Assembly: GCA_018873245.2 (NCBI GenBank)
Contig: JAEMBT020000008.1
Location: forward strand, 5,717,569-5,781,568
Source: Archegozetes longisetosus
Lineage: Eukaryota; Arthropoda; Arachnida; Sarcoptiformes; Trhypochthoniidae
Length of the DNA: 64,000 nucleotides
Direction: 5' to 3'
The notes under the pieces: generated by a model
Seen by the model: only the letters and a program-made list of their open reading frames with translations
Databases searched by the model: none
Told to the model about the DNA's origin: nothing
Shown here: one piece after another, positions 61,595 to 64,000 of the stretch
Layout: each line of letters begins with the position of its first letter
How positions within the stretch are numbered: the stretch's first letter is position 1
Translations under genes and position numbers: made by a program

Positions 61595-64000
61595 CTAACT
61601 GCCACATGAATAATAAACGATGAAAAACATTTCTCAGTGATGAACCTTTACTCGAGAGTATTGATAGTATGCATAATATTTGGAAAAAACGTTCACATTC
61701 CCATGAAAATGAAAATAGGGGGTTTCGAGGCAATCAAAAAGCATTAACAAAACTGGTGTTCTATGCATTAGATATGAAGATGAGGGATAGAGTCAAATAT
61801 GAACCAGTAATGCAAGCAAATGTATGCTACTATATATACGCAAGTTTTTGCACGTCAAAATCATCCCAAGAGTACAATATAAAATCGCCACAATTTTTGT
61901 TTCTCGTGTGAACCAAACTAAACCCTTGAGATTTATTAAAATATATTTAACATTTATTAAGACTATACAGTAATTGAAGCAAAAAGCAGGTATAGATACG
62001 AAAAACAAGTGATGGAGAGCGAGTTGCTATGCTTTAAAAACCACCTTCTATTAAACGTTTAATTACATTTGCGTTTGTTTGTACTTCAACTTAAATATAT
62101 ATACCAATTGTCCCTTAGATATGTCCTTACACATCTCTTTATTCCAGTTGCTATGCCTGCTTTTTGTTTCATAAGATATACGTGTAAAAAGCCATGCTTA
62201 AGTTCAGATTTATTATATAGAGGATAAGTATTAACTTTCCTTTTTTAATTTGCAAAAAGGGTTCAAAGAATGATAAACAATTTTTCGAATCAGTCAAGAA
62301 GTACATTGTATCAAACTTAATTTGGAAAAATGGTTTCGCTATAGCTTCACAACATAACACTCTGTTGGAAAAGTTGAACGATTTCACCGAAAAGTAGTTA
62401 ATTTTAAAATTCTATTTTATGACTTAAGCTTCGGCTATATCTAGATTCTCTGTTAAAAGTTTTTAACCACTTTTTGAAACCGATGGTTGTGAGCAAGAAG
62501 TTCAAAGGTCTCACTGATGATGCCTTAGATTTAAAATGAGAATAATGAATGTATTAATACTTCTAGATGAATGATTTCGTTGAAACAGAGACGTTAATTT
62601 TCATCAATTCAAAGATAGACTGCATTCAAATACCACTGAACATGGATTAGTAAAGAGCGAAATCAAATTATTCTAAAATTAAGTCGATTTTGGCAACTCT
62701 GCTAATAACTAGACTTTATTTCAATGCTTTTAACTCAGAACAAATCAAATTCTGAACTTTTAATTACAATTTGGTTCTTCTCAAATTTAAAGGATTCTTA
62801 GTTGAAATTTCTTCAGGTTCTTTGATAAATAATTCACATATTCCTTGAATGATTTTCTCCCAAAATGAAACATCTTCCTAATGCCTCAATTTCATGCAAT
62901 TTATAAAACTTGTTCAGATCTTTCTCAGCTTTCTCAACAATTACTTCAGTGAAATTATGGTAGAAATCCACTAAAGGTAGAAATTGTGTAGAATAAATTC
63001 AATACTGTACAAGTTTTGTTACCTATTGACGCAGCATCAATAGGTTCGCATGGAGAATACACACTTGAAATAACTCTCACAATTACGAACCAATTTATTT
63101 GATCAAAATAAGTTGTATAACATTTTGATTAACACTCATATAATAGTAGAAACTACAAGCAGAAGCACATAAATCAGCGTTAAAAAAATTAGGCAAAACG
63201 GGATAATACAGAAGTCATATCCATCTGTTGTTCTTTTACTTTCTTTTTGTACGTCATCTTATATGATAAGAATAATGCGCATCACATCATGTTAGCATCA
63301 CATCCATCAGCAGCATATGTTTGCCGCTTACCATTGGACTGTTTACTTCATAACTATTATACTTCTCATGCACTTGCATTATATCATCATATCATAAATC
63401 TTGATTTTCACCCGCACTTGATTGCGAGCGCGTGTTCTTATCAATTGAGTTGTGGAATTATTTACTGTAACTTTTTTACAGTTTCTTCATTTTTTAAGAC
63501 AAGCTCCTCTTTTCCTTCTGTCGTAAAAACTCACCCACTCATTGATAGTAGTTATTCACAATCTATTATAAGATCAGAACTTCTGATAAAGTTGTCTCAT
63601 TTATTTGAACTGGAGGAAACTAAAAATTTTGCCCTAATCCAATGATTTAAATCATTTTTCAAACTTTAAACTTGCTCGTATTCAGCAATTTTAGCCGCAA
63701 GTATATGAAAATTTGGTTACAATATTCTCAATAATTTATATGAACCGAAAAATTCAAACTGTTGAACAAGTTTGAAAAAATTGCAACATTTATGATAATT
63801 GTTTGACATGAAACTTATTATGATTGATCATAAGCTGATTTGTGCCCAAAGCGGAGACTGAATTTGATTTCCTCTGAAGGAGATGAATATCTGTTTTCGC
63901 TTTCCATTCCATTTGTTTATCTGTTAGATATGCTGAAAATGTACCTTTATTCAACTAAACAGAGATTGCTATATCTCAATTCGTAAATATGATAATCGCA

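Larger units (their letters stand above)
57512..64000. other. 6.5 kb with no supported gene; AT-rich with simple repeats
   Basis: I read both strands and found no open frame with domain features, splice-supported exon or structural RNA that I can defend. Open frames such as 59490-59708 and 63247-63645 have low-complexity translations. Simple repeats are listed separately. It could hold introns, UTRs or regulatory DNA of a gene outside the window, or a long non-coding RNA. Confidence 0.5.

Noticed and set aside
61402-61733. Minus-strand frames with a long Arg-Glu run
   Set aside because: The run is the translation of the (CT)n microsatellite; the flanks are not protein-like.
63247-63645. A 132-codon plus-strand open frame
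   Set aside because: Its composition follows the local DNA (His, Ser, Leu, Tyr) and no motif is visible. Without conservation data it is not supported.

Overview
The window is animal nuclear DNA, most likely from an arthropod; a mite or similar chelicerate is my guess, not something I can prove. The grounds are short AT-rich introns (54-70 bp in several genes), a secreted two-domain chitin-binding protein, ordinary metazoan genes for SRRM1 and deoxyhypusine hydroxylase, and a dense load of animal-type transposons (Polinton, gypsy with env, LINE, Merlin, MITEs).

Layout. 1-2668: a degenerate satellite-like array and the 5' flank of a kinase gene. 2669-7665: a cluster of RCC1-repeat/protein-kinase genes (one intact RCC1-kinase-pseudokinase gene, then fragments). 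7780-35208: a decayed Polinton/Maverick (adintovirus-like) element, all genes on the minus strand: adenovirus-type protease, major capsid, pX-like protein, penton, membrane protein, integrase, two small proteins, packaging ATPase, a two-BIR/RING IAP, protein-primed DNA polymerase B and an unknown protein. Its ATPase gene is split by a 13.5-kb gypsy-type LTR retrotransposon (14150-27640, 4-bp target duplication). That element is itself split in env by an intact LINE (19467-23040, 12-bp target duplication), and it carries a spliced antisense chromodomain gene. The IAP gene is split by a 931-bp TIR element. 35209-37735: a Merlin-type DNA transposon with 280-bp inverted repeats. 37736-46835: a second, diverged part of the RCC1-kinase cluster, mostly pseudogenes, with one chimeric Myb/SANT-RCC1-kinase gene.

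48053-57511 is ordinary host sequence: a peritrophin-A-type chitin-binding protein (minus), SRRM1 (minus, six exons) divergently paired with deoxyhypusine hydroxylase (plus) across an intergenic MITE, and a cysteine-cluster repeat protein (minus). 57512-64000 holds no gene that I can support, only simple repeats.

How the parts relate. The kinase domains look most like eIF2-alpha kinases (PKR/PERK/GCN2 type), and their fusion to RCC1 repeats is not an architecture I know. Paralogous pieces of the same cluster lie on both sides of a 30-kb block of nested viral-type elements, so the array has expanded, decayed and hosted insertions. All Polinton genes that can be judged carry lesions or lie next to ones that do; the element is a fossil. 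The LINE and the antisense chromodomain gene are the least damaged passengers.
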